A stretch of DNA of 64,000 bases from Pseudomonadales bacterium (GTDB taxonomy: Bacteria; Pseudomonadota; Gammaproteobacteria; Pseudomonadales; Azotimanducaceae): positions 930,001-994,000 of the forward strand of contig JAWKZN010000002.1 in NCBI GenBank assembly GCA_041395945.1, in the 5' to 3' direction. Under the pieces are notes generated by a model that saw only the letters and a program-made list of their open reading frames with translations, ran no database searches and was not told where the DNA came from. Each line of letters starts with the position of its first letter. The first letter of the stretch is position 1. Shown piece after piece: positions 9,325-18,998 of this stretch. The position numbers and the translations under genes were made by a program.

Positions 9325-11841
9325 ATGCCCGTCTCTTCACCCTCACTCCCTGCCGCGGTCGGCCCACTGCTCGGACTGATCCTGCTGGCAGCGCTCCCCG
9401 GGCTGGCGCCGGCCGACACACTGCTGGTGAAACAGACGAAGGGCACCTTCATCGACAGCTTCCGCCAGCTCGAGGACATCTGGCCGACACCCAACATCTA
9501 CCGCACCGCGTCCGGTGCACCCGGGCACGCCTACTGGCAGCAGCAGGTCGACTACCGGATCGAAATTGCCCTCGATGAAGACGCCCGCCAGCTCAGCGGC
9601 TCGGAAACGATCACCTACCACAACCGATCACCAGACTCGCTTCGCTATCTCTGGCTGCAGCTGGATCAGAACCGTTTCAGCGAAGCGTCGATGGATGATC
9701 GCACCCGCACAATCGCCGAGCCGGGTAAGCTGACATTCGGTGAACTGCGACGCCTGCAGTTTCTGCGCGACTTCGACGGCGGCCACAAAATCACCCGTGT
9801 GGCCGCCGGCAGTACACCCCTGGCCCATGCTGTGGTTGGCACTCTGTTACGCGTCGACCTTCCCGAACCACTGAAGCCCGGCGCCAGCACGAAGTTCAGC
9901 ATCGACTGGCACTACAACATGGTGGAAGAGGACGCCGTGAACGCCCGGGCCGGTTACGAGCACTTCCCCGAAGACGGCAACGACATATTCCTCGTCGCCC
10001 AGTGGTATCCACGTCTGACCGCCTACTCCGACTATGAAGGCTGGCATAACAAGGAATTCCTCGGTAACGGCGAGTTCACCCTGGAATTCGGTAACTATGA
10101 TGTTTCCATCACGGTGCCGGCCGACCACATCGTATCGTCCACCGGCGTGTTACAGAATGCGGGCCAGGTACTGAGCAGCGCCCAGCGGGCACGTCTCAAG
10201 GACGCAGAGAACGCTTCCCGCCCGGTGTATATCGTGACACCGGAAGAAGCACTGGAGAATGAAAAGGATCGCGCCACCGGGACCCGTACCTGGCGTTTCA
10301 AAGCAGACAATGTAAGGGATTTTGCCTGGGCTTCTTCCCGCAAGTTCATCTGGGACGCCCAGGGCTACCAGCAGAACGATCGCGACACACCCTTTGTGAT
10401 GGCCATGTCCTTCTTCCCGAAAGAAGGTGATCCGCTGTGGTCGCGCTATTCCACCCAGGCGGTGATTCACACCATGGAGGTCTATTCCCGGTTTTCGTTT
10501 CCCTACCCCTATCCGACCGCGCAATCGGTCAACGGTCCGGTGGGCGGTATGGAATATCCGATGATCACCTTCAACGGCCCGCGCACCGAGCTGCAGGAGG
10601 ATGGCGAACGTACCTACTCCCGGGGCGAAAAGCAGTTTCTGATCGGTGTGGTGATACACGAGATCGGCCACACCTACTTTCCGATGGTGGTCAATTCGGA
10701 CGAGCGTCAGTGGACGTGGATGGACGAAGGCCTGAACACCTTCCTGCAGTTCATCGCAGAGCAAGAGTGGGAGGTCGATTACCCGTCCGAGCGCGGAGAA
10801 GCACGCTGGATCGTCGATTTCATGAAAGGCGATATCCAGGTTCCGATCATGACCAACTCCGAGTCGCTGCTGCAGTTCGGCAACAACGCCTATGCGAAAC
10901 CGGCCACCGCGCTCAACATACTGCGTGAAACGGTGATTGGCAGAGAACGCTTCGATGTAGCCTTCCGTGAGTATGCACAGCGCTGGATGTTCAGGCGTCC
11001 AACGCCCGTCGACCTGTTCCGGACCATCGAAGAGTCTTCCGGCACTGACCTCGACTGGTTCTGGCGCGGCTGGTTCTATTCCACCGACCATGTGGACATT
11101 TCCATCGATCGGGTGACTCATCTGAAAGTGAACACGAAAAACCCCGATGTGGAATATCCCTGGCTGCGGGAACAGTATCTCGACGAACCCGTTTCCCGCA
11201 CCGACCTCAACAATGCCGCCGAAGGGAAGCCCAAACGTACCGAGCGCATGCCCGAACTGCTGGATTTCTACAACGAAAACGATCCCTTTACGGTAAGTAA
11301 CAAGGATCGCAACGCCTATGCCGAGTATCTGAAGAGTCTCGAGGATCCGAAAAACAGCACACCGGACTGGAAAAAACGCGTGCTGGAGAAAGCGATCGCG
11401 GACGACCTGAATTACTACATGCTGGAATTTTCCAACCGCGGCGGTCTGGTGATGCCGATTATCCTGCGTCTGCACTATCAGGACGGCTCGGCTGAAGATC
11501 TGCATCTGCCCGCCGAGATCTGGCGGCGCAACGCAGCCCAGGTCAACAAACTGATCGCCCGCAGCGGCGTTCTTACCGGTGTCGAAGTGGACCCGCACTG
11601 GGAGACTGCTGATGTGGACCAGTCCAACAATCACTATCCACGACGCATCCTGCCGTCGCGCCTGGAACTCTTCGATATGCCCGATGCACCCACACCCATT
11701 CCCGAACGCGACCTGATGCAGGACATCAAGACCGAGTTGAAACTGGATGGATCCAAGACCGACGGGCCGGATGCCGCCCCGCTGCGTAAAGGCAGTGCGG
11801 ATGAAGCGGTGCCCATGCTCAAATCCCCTCCGTCAGGCTGA
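9325..11841 (+). CDS. M1-family zinc metallopeptidase, exported
   Basis: About 838 residues. The ATG at 9325 is preferred over a GTG three codons upstream because AGGTGG stands 5 bases before it. A signal peptide covers roughly residues 1-31. The zinc site is the gluzincin pattern HEIGH (His445, Glu446, His449) followed 19 residues later by Glu468 in WMDEG. GPVGGMEYP just before it is the M1 GxMEN-like exopeptidase motif in altered form (GGMEY). The N-terminal beta-rich domain has the aminopeptidase-N look. A periplasmic or surface peptidase is inferred; specificity is unknown. The DUF6702-like gene follows one base after the stop and is probably cotranscribed. Confidence 0.88.
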   Translation: MPVSSPSLPAAVGPLLGLILLAALPGLAPADTLLVKQTKGTFIDSFRQLEDIWPTPNIYRTASGAPGHAYWQQQVDYRIEIALDEDARQLSGSETITYHNRSPDSLRYLWLQLDQNRFSEASMDDRTRTIAEPGKLTFGELRRLQFLRDFDGGHKITRVAAGSTPLAHAVVGTLLRVDLPEPLKPGASTKFSIDWHYNMVEEDAVNARAGYEHFPEDGNDIFLVAQWYPRLTAYSDYEGWHNKEFLGNGEFTLEFGNYDVSITVPADHIVSSTGVLQNAGQVLSSAQRARLKDAENASRPVYIVTPEEALENEKDRATGTRTWRFKADNVRDFAWASSRKFIWDAQGYQQNDRDTPFVMAMSFFPKEGDPLWSRYSTQAVIHTMEVYSRFSFPYPYPTAQSVNGPVGGMEYPMITFNGPRTELQEDGERTYSRGEKQFLIGVVIHEIGHTYFPMVVNSDERQWTWMDEGLNTFLQFIAEQEWEVDYPSERGEARWIVDFMKGDIQVPIMTNSESLLQFGNNAYAKPATALNILRETVIGRERFDVAFREYAQRWMFRRPTPVDLFRTIEESSGTDLDWFWRGWFYSTDHVDISIDRVTHLKVNTKNPDVEYPWLREQYLDEPVSRTDLNNAAEGKPKRTERMPELLDFYNENDPFTVSNKDRNAYAEYLKSLEDPKNSTPDWKKRVLEKAIADDLNYYMLEFSNRGGLVMPIILRLHYQDGSAEDLHLPAEIWRRNAAQVNKLIARSGVLTGVEVDPHWETADVDQSNNHYPRRILPSRLELFDMPDAPTPIPERDLMQDIKTELKLDGSKTDGPDAAPLRKGSADEAVPMLKSPPSG

Positions 11842-11842
11842 T

Positions 11843-12454
11843 ATGTCCCGTGACCGGTACCCTGGCGCGCAGAGTGTTGAGCTGATGCTGCGACCCGTCG
11901 GATGCTCAGCGCTGCGCTCACTGATCGCGGTAGCGCTGGTGCTGTGCACAACCTTCGCTGCAACAACCGCAGACGCCCATCGCCTGCGTGTCGCCATCAC
12001 GACCCTGCTGTTCAACGACCACAGCGGCCGCATCGAAGTCATGCACCGCTTCTATCTGCATGACGCCGAACACGCGCTCACCGAACTCATGGGCCGGGGC
12101 GCGGATCTGTTCGATTCGGTGGAAGATCGGCAGCGGTTCGCTGTCTATGTGCATGAACGCTTTGAACTTGGTGTCCTGGACGACTCCGACACGCTGAACG
12201 GCAATAAAAGTCCTGATGAAAATGTGCGGCCACTGCCGCTGCGGCTGATCGGCGCCGAAATCGAAGACGACTCCCTGTGGGTTTACCAGGCCATCGCCCT
12301 CCCGGCTACCCCCATCTCCGGGCTGCAGGTGAGTCAGCGCGCGCTGCAGGACATCTGGCCGGATCAGGTGAACACGGTCAACATCGAACGCAAGGGACGG
12401 ATCTCCACCCTCACCTTCCGAGCCGACACGCCGACTCAGTCGATCAGATTCTGA
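11843..12454 (+). CDS. Exported DUF6702-like protein
   Basis: A protein of about 203 residues from the ATG at 11843, or 189 from the ATG at 11885; the latter leaves a cleaner signal peptide (MLRPVGC... with a hydrophobic core and an Ala-x-Ala-type end before HRLRVAITTL). The mature part opens with a strand like those of DUF6702 proteins (HxxxVAIT.L.FN...IEVMHRFYLHDAEHAL), small periplasmic proteins often found beside M1 peptidases. It follows the M1 gene directly, supporting one transcript. Its function is unknown. Confidence 0.72.
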   Translation: MSRDRYPGAQSVELMLRPVGCSALRSLIAVALVLCTTFAATTADAHRLRVAITTLLFNDHSGRIEVMHRFYLHDAEHALTELMGRGADLFDSVEDRQRFAVYVHERFELGVLDDSDTLNGNKSPDENVRPLPLRLIGAEIEDDSLWVYQAIALPATPISGLQVSQRALQDIWPDQVNTVNIERKGRISTLTFRADTPTQSIRF

Positions 12455-12481
12455 GGCGCCCGGCGCTCACCCGGCCAGCGA

Positions 12482-12883
12482 TCAATGGGCCGGTTCTGAA
12501 TGGGAATGGGCCACACGGCAATTGCGGATATTGCGCAGATGGGCGACGGTGACCAGCACCACCCCGATCAGGGTCAGCGGTATCTCCAGATCTTCAGCAA
12601 ACAGGTGCGATACACCGAGAAACATGAGGGTAAGGCCGATTCCGCCCGTCCAGCTCGCGAAGCGATCCCCATGATTGCGATACCCGCGCACAAACGCCCA
12701 GATCGACAGCGGCACCGCGAACGCGAGCAGCACCCAGTGCACGAGAGTTTCGGTACCCGTCATCCAGGTTGCCAGCACCGGCGCACCGAGCAGCGCCAGC
12801 GGTAAAGCCAGGCAGTGCACCAGACACAGAGCGGAAAGGGCGATCGCCAGACGATCGATTTTGTGGCTGTGAACGTCGCTCAC
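12482..12883 (-). CDS. MerC-domain membrane protein
   Basis: About 133 residues with four hydrophobic helices. The first carries LSALCLVHCLALP, the cysteine-containing helix of MerC-type proteins. MerC in mercury operons imports Hg(II), but many stand-alone homologues, like this one with no mer genes nearby, have unknown roles. The C-terminus is histidine-containing (HLRNIRNCRVAHSHSEPAH), a possible metal-binding tail. I chose the GTG at 12883 (VSDVHSHKIDR); an upstream TTG at 12907 is also in frame. Confidence 0.75.
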   Translation of the reverse strand: MSDVHSHKIDRLAIALSALCLVHCLALPLALLGAPVLATWMTGTETLVHWVLLAFAVPLSIWAFVRGYRNHGDRFASWTGGIGLTLMFLGVSHLFAEDLEIPLTLIGVVLVTVAHLRNIRNCRVAHSHSEPAH

Positions 12884-13021
12884 CTGGAAGAATCCGCACA
12901 AGCGCAAAAAGGGAGCGGGTTATACCACGGCCTCCGAGGGCCTCGCCAGTTTGCACCCACGTGCCACACCCGCAGTGTCCGTCCCCGGATCAATGTCCGT
13001 GTATTGCCCGATGCCTCCCTG

Positions 13022-14425
13022 TCAGCTCCAGTAGCCAATTCCCAGATAGGCCAGCAGACTCAACACGCCGATGAGAAAGGCGTACGGAATCTGGGTGCGG
13101 ATGTGATCGATATGATCTGATGCCGCTCCGGTGGACGCCAGAATCGAGGTGTCTGAGAGCGGCGAACAGTGATCGCCAAACACGCCGCCGCCTGCGACGG
13201 CCGCCACGGTGGCATAAACGAGGGTACCGGTGGTATCGCCGGTAAAAGTGAACGCGATCGGTACGGCGATGGGCATCATGATGGCAAATGTGCCCCAGGA
13301 GGTGCCGGTGGAGAAGGCGATCACCCCGGCAATGAGAAAGGTCAACGCCGGCAGCAGCGCCGCTGTCAGCCAGCCATCAGTGGCGGAGACGATGTACTCG
13401 GCCGTTCCAAGTGCTTTCGACAGGTCATTCAACGCATAGGCGAAGGCGAGGATGATCACCGCGGGCATGACACCCTTGATGCCCTGCATGGCGGTCTTCA
13501 TCACATCCGCGAAGGGTATGCCCTGGGCCCGCATGATGACGCCCGCGATCACTGAAGACAGCAGGAAGGCCTCCATGGTGAGCGCCGAACGGGTCAGTAT
13601 GAATGAGCCGATACCGACGGCAATCACCACCGCCACCGGTACAAAAAAATTCCACCACAGGCTGGTACGCACGCCCGGATAGGGTTCGATCTCAGTGAGC
13701 TCCTCGCCCATCAGCGGGTCCGCACCATCCCGCAGGACCTGACCGGTCGTCTGCGCCCGCTCTTCCGCCGCGCGCATCGGCCCGAACTCAGGGATGACCC
13801 GAGCGGCAATCGCGCCCACCATCAGCACCGCCAGCAGCGCGTAAAAATTGAACGGAATCGAAGACACGAACACACCCATCGCATCCTCAGGCGTCTGCAC
13901 CGGGCCCATGCCGATCAGCAGACCGGCAATGAACACCGCCCAGCCCGTGATCGGCACCAGTACGCTCACCGGTGCAGAGGTCGAGTCGGCGATATAGGCA
14001 AGCTTCTCCCTGGAGATGTTGAAGCGATCAGACAGTCCCCGCATGGTGGAGCCGACAAACAGTGGACTGAAGTAGTCGCTGAAAAACACGAACATGCCCA
14101 TGAACCAGGCGATCAGCTGCACGCGCACCCGGGTCAGGCTCAGGCCTTCCACCCAGGCGCTGAAATTGCGGATCGCGCCCGTGCGCTGGAAGAAAGCAAT
14201 GGTCACGCCGATAAACAGTTCGAGCAGCAGGATCCAGGAAAACGCCGTGGTGCCCAGGGCGTTCTTGAGCAGATCCGGAAAACCCATCAGCCCCTGACCC
14301 GCTGCCAGCACCCCGACAAGGCAGGCCACGGCGAGGGAGAACACGGTGTTGCGGGTAAGAAAGGCCAGCAGGATCGCAACGCTGGCGGGCAGCAGTGACA
14401 GGGCGCCGAACTGGGTTACTTCCAT
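13022..14425 (-). CDS. NhaC-type Na+/H+ antiporter
   Basis: A 467-residue polytopic membrane protein with about eleven helices. Typical NhaC-superfamily features are the paired half-helices around FFSDYFSPLFVGSTMR, DSTSAPVSVLVPITGW and, near the C-terminus, FSTGTSWGTFAIMMPIAVP followed by GGGVFGDHCSPLSDTSILAS. These antiporters exchange Na+ or amino acids for protons. The start at 14425 (MEVTQFGALS) was taken because the longer frame adds only a polar, unrelated leader. The neighbouring FAD oxidoreductase lies upstream on the same strand, with a 43-base gap. Confidence 0.87.
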   Translation of the reverse strand: MEVTQFGALSLLPASVAILLAFLTRNTVFSLAVACLVGVLAAGQGLMGFPDLLKNALGTTAFSWILLLELFIGVTIAFFQRTGAIRNFSAWVEGLSLTRVRVQLIAWFMGMFVFFSDYFSPLFVGSTMRGLSDRFNISREKLAYIADSTSAPVSVLVPITGWAVFIAGLLIGMGPVQTPEDAMGVFVSSIPFNFYALLAVLMVGAIAARVIPEFGPMRAAEERAQTTGQVLRDGADPLMGEELTEIEPYPGVRTSLWWNFFVPVAVVIAVGIGSFILTRSALTMEAFLLSSVIAGVIMRAQGIPFADVMKTAMQGIKGVMPAVIILAFAYALNDLSKALGTAEYIVSATDGWLTAALLPALTFLIAGVIAFSTGTSWGTFAIMMPIAVPIAFTFTGDTTGTLVYATVAAVAGGGVFGDHCSPLSDTSILASTGAASDHIDHIRTQIPYAFLIGVLSLLAYLGIGYWS

Positions 14426-14468
14426 GCCTGTCGATCCACCCTGTTTATCGGTGCCGTGGCGGCATCCA

Positions 14469-15758
14469 CTACTGTTCCATACCACCGGTTCTCAGTTCGA
14501 GCCGCGAGATCAGATTGAAGCCGAGGCGTCGCAGCGGTTCCGGTGGCATCCACCTGGCGCGCCCGAACAGTCCGGCAATATCGGGTGGTGTGTGACCGGC
14601 AGCGAGTTCGGCCAGCGCCGTGCCGAAGAGTGTGCCTTTCACCACCCCGCCGCCGTTGCAGCCCGCCGAGACGAACAGTCCCGGTTCAACCTCTCCCCAG
14701 ATCGGTCCGCCATTGTAGGTAAAACCCGTGGCGCCACCCCACACGGAAGCAAAGGGCGGCAGTTCGAGCTCCGGAAACCGTCTCGCGAGTGCAGCGCGCA
14801 ACTGGGCGCTGACCTGGGCCGTGGGCCGTTCTCTTTCGTAGCCATAAAACGAGCGCACCAGCAGGCGTCCATCCGCCGTGCGACGCAGGGTGCTGCCCAG
14901 CCGATGCGCCGGCAGCAGCCCCCAGCGGGTGTCTGCTCCCAGGGTCGCGAGTTGCGAGGCGCTCAAGGGCTCCGTCAACCCTGCGTAGGTATACATGGCC
15001 ACCATGCGCGATGCGCCGACGCCAAGTCCTTTCGCGAAAGCATTGTTCGCCAGCATCACGGTCCGCGCACGCACCCGGCCTGCATCGCTGCGCAGACACC
15101 AGTGTCTGGCTTCACGCTGGAGCTCGCGCGCCGGACTGCGCTCGTAGATCGATACGCCGGCCGGGAGCGTCGCAGCCAGACCGCGTATCAGCGCGGCCGG
15201 CTGGGCCAGATAACAGTGGGGCGAGTACAGGCCGGCAGCATAGAAGCCGGTGCCGATGCGCGAAGCCAGCTGCTGCCGGTCGAGACGCTCCCAGGGCAGG
15301 CCCATCCCTTCGAGAAATTGTTCATAGCGCCCGAGGGCCTCGATACCGGCCGCTCCAGCGGCCGCGCGGTAGGTGCCCGTTCTGTGCAGGTCGCAGGAGG
15401 GGGTGGCTTCCCGCACCAGCGCTGTCATCTCCTCGAGGGTTGCGCCGATGAGCCGATTGCATTCCCGCATTCGGGTCAGCGCCTGCGGGTCCGCATCGTC
15501 CGCCAGGGCGATCTCCAGCAGAAACCCCGAATTGCGCCCCGGGTTGCCCTCACCCAGGTCACTGGCATCGACAATGACCACCGAATCATCCGGGCGCAGA
15601 GCAAGCCAGCGCCGCGCCGCGGCAATGCCGGTGTAGCCCGCGCCCACAATTGCCAGGTCGCAGCTGATATCACCAGCCAGCATCCGCACGCCTTCGCGCT
15701 GAGGCAGCAGAGCGTTCCATCCCGAAGGACTCAGATAACTGGGGTGACTGGCAGACAT
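14469..15758 (-). CDS. FAD-dependent oxidoreductase (DAO family)
   Basis: A 429-residue cytoplasmic flavoenzyme. The dinucleotide-binding motif GAGYTG lies around residues 39-44 and is followed by an acidic end of strand two (VVIVDASDLGEGNPGRNSG). PGRNSGF is the usual DAO segment near the flavin. The C-terminal part has VWGGATGFTYNGGPI and AGCNGGGVVKGTLFG, as in glycine/gamma-glutamylputrescine oxidase-like enzymes. Oxidation of an amino compound is inferred; the substrate is unknown. The ATG at 15758 has GAGAG upstream. Confidence 0.85.
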   Translation of the reverse strand: MSASHPSYLSPSGWNALLPQREGVRMLAGDISCDLAIVGAGYTGIAAARRWLALRPDDSVVIVDASDLGEGNPGRNSGFLLEIALADDADPQALTRMRECNRLIGATLEEMTALVREATPSCDLHRTGTYRAAAGAAGIEALGRYEQFLEGMGLPWERLDRQQLASRIGTGFYAAGLYSPHCYLAQPAALIRGLAATLPAGVSIYERSPARELQREARHWCLRSDAGRVRARTVMLANNAFAKGLGVGASRMVAMYTYAGLTEPLSASQLATLGADTRWGLLPAHRLGSTLRRTADGRLLVRSFYGYERERPTAQVSAQLRAALARRFPELELPPFASVWGGATGFTYNGGPIWGEVEPGLFVSAGCNGGGVVKGTLFGTALAELAAGHTPPDIAGLFGRARWMPPEPLRRLGFNLISRLELRTGGMEQ

Positions 15759-16035
15759 AGACGCTCTCGACAACGCTCCTGTTGCAGGGCTCCGCTCGAA
15801 CCTGCTCTGCGCAAAGGCGCCCCAGCGTAGAGAGCCGCTGAGGAACTATCAACTTTCCTCTGGTTAACACCCTGCACCGGTGCGCGCAGTAACGACGGAG
15901 ACGTTGATACTTGATCGGTGCCTCCCTAGACTCCCGAGGCCGTCGCGATTTCCGGACAGGGTGGCCTGCACTGCTGACCAGCCCGACTGACTTCATCTGA
16001 CGGCCTGCGCCGTCTGCCACTCCGAGACTCGAATC

Positions 16036-17103
16036 ATGGACGAACGATCCCGCCTCACCCTGTTGCCTGGCGTTCTGGCACTCACAATCTGCCTGGCATC
16101 CCCTGCTCTGGCGGACACGGACTCCGCTGCACTGGATCCCTGTCTGCTTGCGGAATTGCAGACTGCGATAACCATGGGTGCTGACGAACTCACGGTGGCT
16201 GAACTGCGACTGCGCTGCACACCACCACCGCCATCGCTTGCCGCAGATGCAGATGCAGATGCAGACAACCGGACTGCAGACAGCCCGATCAAAGAAACGG
16301 TCGTGGCAGTCGAAGAGGGTGCTTCCCTCAAGGACCAGATTGCGGCAGAACAACAGAGTCTCGACCGTTCCTACAGCCTCACCCCGCACTGGCCCAACTA
16401 TCTGCTGGCCTACAGTTACAACCGGGAATTGAACAACTCGGGTGACGCCGCGATGAGTGATGGCGGCGTCGACCAGGAGGAAACCCTGCTGCAGGTCAGT
16501 GTGAAATTCCCCCTGTGGCGCGAGGTCCTGGGCACCAACAACGATCTGCTGTTCGCCTACACCAGCAAGTCCTGGTTCCAGGCTTACAACAACGCACTGT
16601 CGAAACCCTTCCGGGAAACCAACTACGAGCCCGAAGCCTTCTGGCGTCACTATGGGGGACCGAAACTGCTGGGGATCGAGGTGGCGGGCTGGGATCTCGG
16701 TTATCTGCACCAGTCCAACGGTCGCAGTGAACCGCTCTCGCGCAGCTGGGACCGGCTCAACGCCAGACTGGGCCTGATCCTGAATTCCAATCTCTCGGTG
16801 CTGCTGCGCGCCTGGTATCGGCTGCCGGAGAGCGACGATGACAATCCGGATATCAACGACTACCTCGGATACGGGGATCTGCGCGCCATCTGGGCGCCGA
16901 ACCGCAACACCTTCACGGCGATGTATCGTCCCGGCACGGAAAAAGACGCGGTCGAACTGACCTGGAGCTATCCGATCAACGATCACTTCCGCATCTACGC
17001 ACAGTATTTCCGCGGCTACGGCGAGAGCCTGATCGACTACGATCACAAGGTGGAGCGCTACGGCATCGGTTTCAGCATCAACGATTACCTGCAGGCCCGC
17101 TGA
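16036..17103 (+). CDS. pldA: Outer-membrane phospholipase A (OMPLA)
   Basis: A 355-residue outer-membrane barrel with an N-terminal signal peptide (residues 1-26). The active-site motif HQSNG (His225, Ser227) is the His-x-Ser-Asn-Gly signature of OMPLA, a calcium-dependent lipase that removes misplaced phospholipids from the outer leaflet. A longer than usual linker before the barrel contains a GATGCA microrepeat encoding alternating Asp-Ala (residues 71-77). Amphipathic strands run to the end. The stop overlaps the next start (TGATG), so the sulfatase is translationally coupled to it. Confidence 0.9.
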   Translation: MDERSRLTLLPGVLALTICLASPALADTDSAALDPCLLAELQTAITMGADELTVAELRLRCTPPPPSLAADADADADNRTADSPIKETVVAVEEGASLKDQIAAEQQSLDRSYSLTPHWPNYLLAYSYNRELNNSGDAAMSDGGVDQEETLLQVSVKFPLWREVLGTNNDLLFAYTSKSWFQAYNNALSKPFRETNYEPEAFWRHYGGPKLLGIEVAGWDLGYLHQSNGRSEPLSRSWDRLNARLGLILNSNLSVLLRAWYRLPESDDDNPDINDYLGYGDLRAIWAPNRNTFTAMYRPGTEKDAVELTWSYPINDHFRIYAQYFRGYGESLIDYDHKVERYGIGFSINDYLQAR

Positions 17104-18998
17104 TGAACTTATGCTCCGCAGCCGCCCTGCTGCTGTTCGCTCTCAGCGCGGTGCAGGTCACTGCCAGCAGCGCAGGTAACCGCGCGCTGGGCAAGTCGAC
17201 GCTCATCCCAGATGCGGCCACCGCAACGACCACTGCGACGACACCAGCCACCGGGCAATCGATGGCAGCCCGCCGACCCAACATCCTGGTGATCATGGCC
17301 GAAGATCTGGGACCCCGGATCGGCGCTTTTGGCGACAGGTTGGCCAGCACACCGAACATCGACCGTCTCGCCGCGACCGGGGTGCGGTTTCCCAACACCT
17401 TTACCGCCGCCGGTGTCTGCGCCCCGAGCCGTGCAGCGTTCATCACCGGCGTGCACCAGAACACCCTGGGCGCGCAGCACATGCGCACCTCCACCTCTCC
17501 GCTAGGCGCCTATCTCGCCGTGCCGCCGCCGGAAGTGAAGGCTTTTCCGGAACTGCTGCGCGCGGTCGGCTACTACACCTTCACCGATCGCAAACTCGAC
17601 TACCAGTTCAGCGGCATCTTCGCCGGCACCGGACCTGCCACCATCTGGGACGCAGAAGGGGTGGGCGCGCACTTTTCCGGCCGTGCCGCGGATCAGCCCT
17701 TTTTCGGCCTGCTCAATCTCTTCATCACCCATGAGAGTGCGACTTTTTCCAGCAGCCGCCTCGAGGCTGCCGGTGACACCGGCGGTGCGGCAGTGGCTCG
17801 CGCGGCCGAACAGGCCCGGGCGTCGCTGCCGGTCCGCACCGACCCGGATCAGGTGAGCGTGCCGCCTTATTACCCGGACACCCCGGAGGTGCGCGCCGAG
17901 ATCGCCACCTTCTACGACAACGTCGCGCTCATGGATCTCGAAGTGGGACGCATACTCGGCGATCTGGAAAACGCCGGTCTGCTGGATTCGACCATCGTGC
18001 TCTGGACCACCGACCATGGCGATGCATTACCCAGAGCCAAGCGGGAGCTGTTCGACTCCGGCATCCGGGTGCCCCTGGTCGTGCACTGGCCCGTGCACCT
18101 GCGGCCCGCGGCTCGTGCACCCGGTTCGGTGGATGCGCGGCTGGTCAGTTTCGTGGATTTCGCACCCACACTCCTGGCATTTGCCGGTGTCGCACCGTCG
18201 CCCTTTCACCAGGGCGGCAACTTCCTGTCTGACCCACCGCGCCGCTATGTGTTCGCCGCCCGGGATCGGGTGGACGAACAGGTCGATCGTGTTCGCGCTG
18301 TCCGGGATGCACAGCACAAGTACCTGCGCTTCCATCTGCCCGGCACCCCAGGGGCCTATCCCATCGCCTATCGCGACAATCAGGTGATCATGCGCACCCT
18401 CTGGGATGAGCTCGCTGCTGGCCGGCTGACACCGACTCAGCGTCTCTGGTTCGAACCGCGTCCACCCGAAGCCCTTTACGATCTGGCCCGCGACCCCCAC
18501 GAAGTGAACAATCTCGCGGAGGATCCGGCCCATCGGCAGACCCTGGAGCGCATGCGCGCCGCCCTCGATGACTGGCAGCAGCGGGTGCCCGATCTCGGTG
18601 CCGGCGATGAGGCCGGTATGCGTGAGCGCTTCTGGCCCGGCGGGGTACAGCCGGTCACCCGGCCGCCCGAGCTCGAAGTCGAACCCGATCGGTCGCAGAC
18701 CGATCTCGGGAACTCGACCACCGGCACCAGTACCACCGGCACCACTAGCGCCGGGATCAATTCCACCGGGGCACCAGGTGGCTCCACCAGAATTCTGAGT
18801 GCGGCCTCCAGCACCCGGGGAGCGTCGCTGGCCTTCCGTCTGGAGGGCCAGCCCTGGCGCCTCTATACCAGGTCAATGGCGGCGCCGGCGGTCCCGGTGG
18901 AATTCAAAGCCGTGCGTTACGGCTACCGGGAAAGCGAGTCTGTGACCTACCGGCCCGGCCCGCCCGGGGCTGATCAACCCACTGCGCTTTCGCCCTGA
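17103..18998 (+). CDS. Sulfatase (formylglycine-dependent, exported)
   Basis: A 631-residue alkaline-phosphatase-superfamily sulfatase. The signal peptide is at residues 1-22. The metal site is in PNILVIMAEDLG (Glu-Asp instead of the common Asp-Asp), and the formylglycine signature CAPSR has the cysteine at 106, so activation by a formylglycine-generating enzyme is expected. TTDHGD and the C-terminal LYDLARDPHEVNNLA are family features. A threonine/glycine-rich stretch around residues 540-565 precedes a C-terminal extension of about 60 residues. The 3' end overlaps the convergent LysR gene by 25 bases. The substrate (sulfated glycan or lipid) is unknown. Confidence 0.88.
   Translation: MNLCSAAALLLFALSAVQVTASSAGNRALGKSTLIPDAATATTTATTPATGQSMAARRPNILVIMAEDLGPRIGAFGDRLASTPNIDRLAATGVRFPNTFTAAGVCAPSRAAFITGVHQNTLGAQHMRTSTSPLGAYLAVPPPEVKAFPELLRAVGYYTFTDRKLDYQFSGIFAGTGPATIWDAEGVGAHFSGRAADQPFFGLLNLFITHESATFSSSRLEAAGDTGGAAVARAAEQARASLPVRTDPDQVSVPPYYPDTPEVRAEIATFYDNVALMDLEVGRILGDLENAGLLDSTIVLWTTDHGDALPRAKRELFDSGIRVPLVVHWPVHLRPAARAPGSVDARLVSFVDFAPTLLAFAGVAPSPFHQGGNFLSDPPRRYVFAARDRVDEQVDRVRAVRDAQHKYLRFHLPGTPGAYPIAYRDNQVIMRTLWDELAAGRLTPTQRLWFEPRPPEALYDLARDPHEVNNLAEDPAHRQTLERMRAALDDWQQRVPDLGAGDEAGMRERFWPGGVQPVTRPPELEVEPDRSQTDLGNSTTGTSTTGTTSAGINSTGAPGGSTRILSAASSTRGASLAFRLEGQPWRLYTRSMAAPAVPVEFKAVRYGYRESESVTYRPGPPGADQPTALSP

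Noticed and set aside
10150..11634. 494-codon minus-strand frame
   Set aside because: It lies antisense to the M1 peptidase gene, has no recognisable motif and is a by-product of GC-rich codon use.
16243..16266. GATGCA microrepeat in the OMPLA gene as a phase-variation tract
   Set aside because: The unit is six bases, so copy-number change would not shift the frame, and only about four copies are present.
15670..17046. 458-codon minus-strand frame
   Set aside because: It is antisense to the OMPLA gene, crosses the intergenic region and has no family features.
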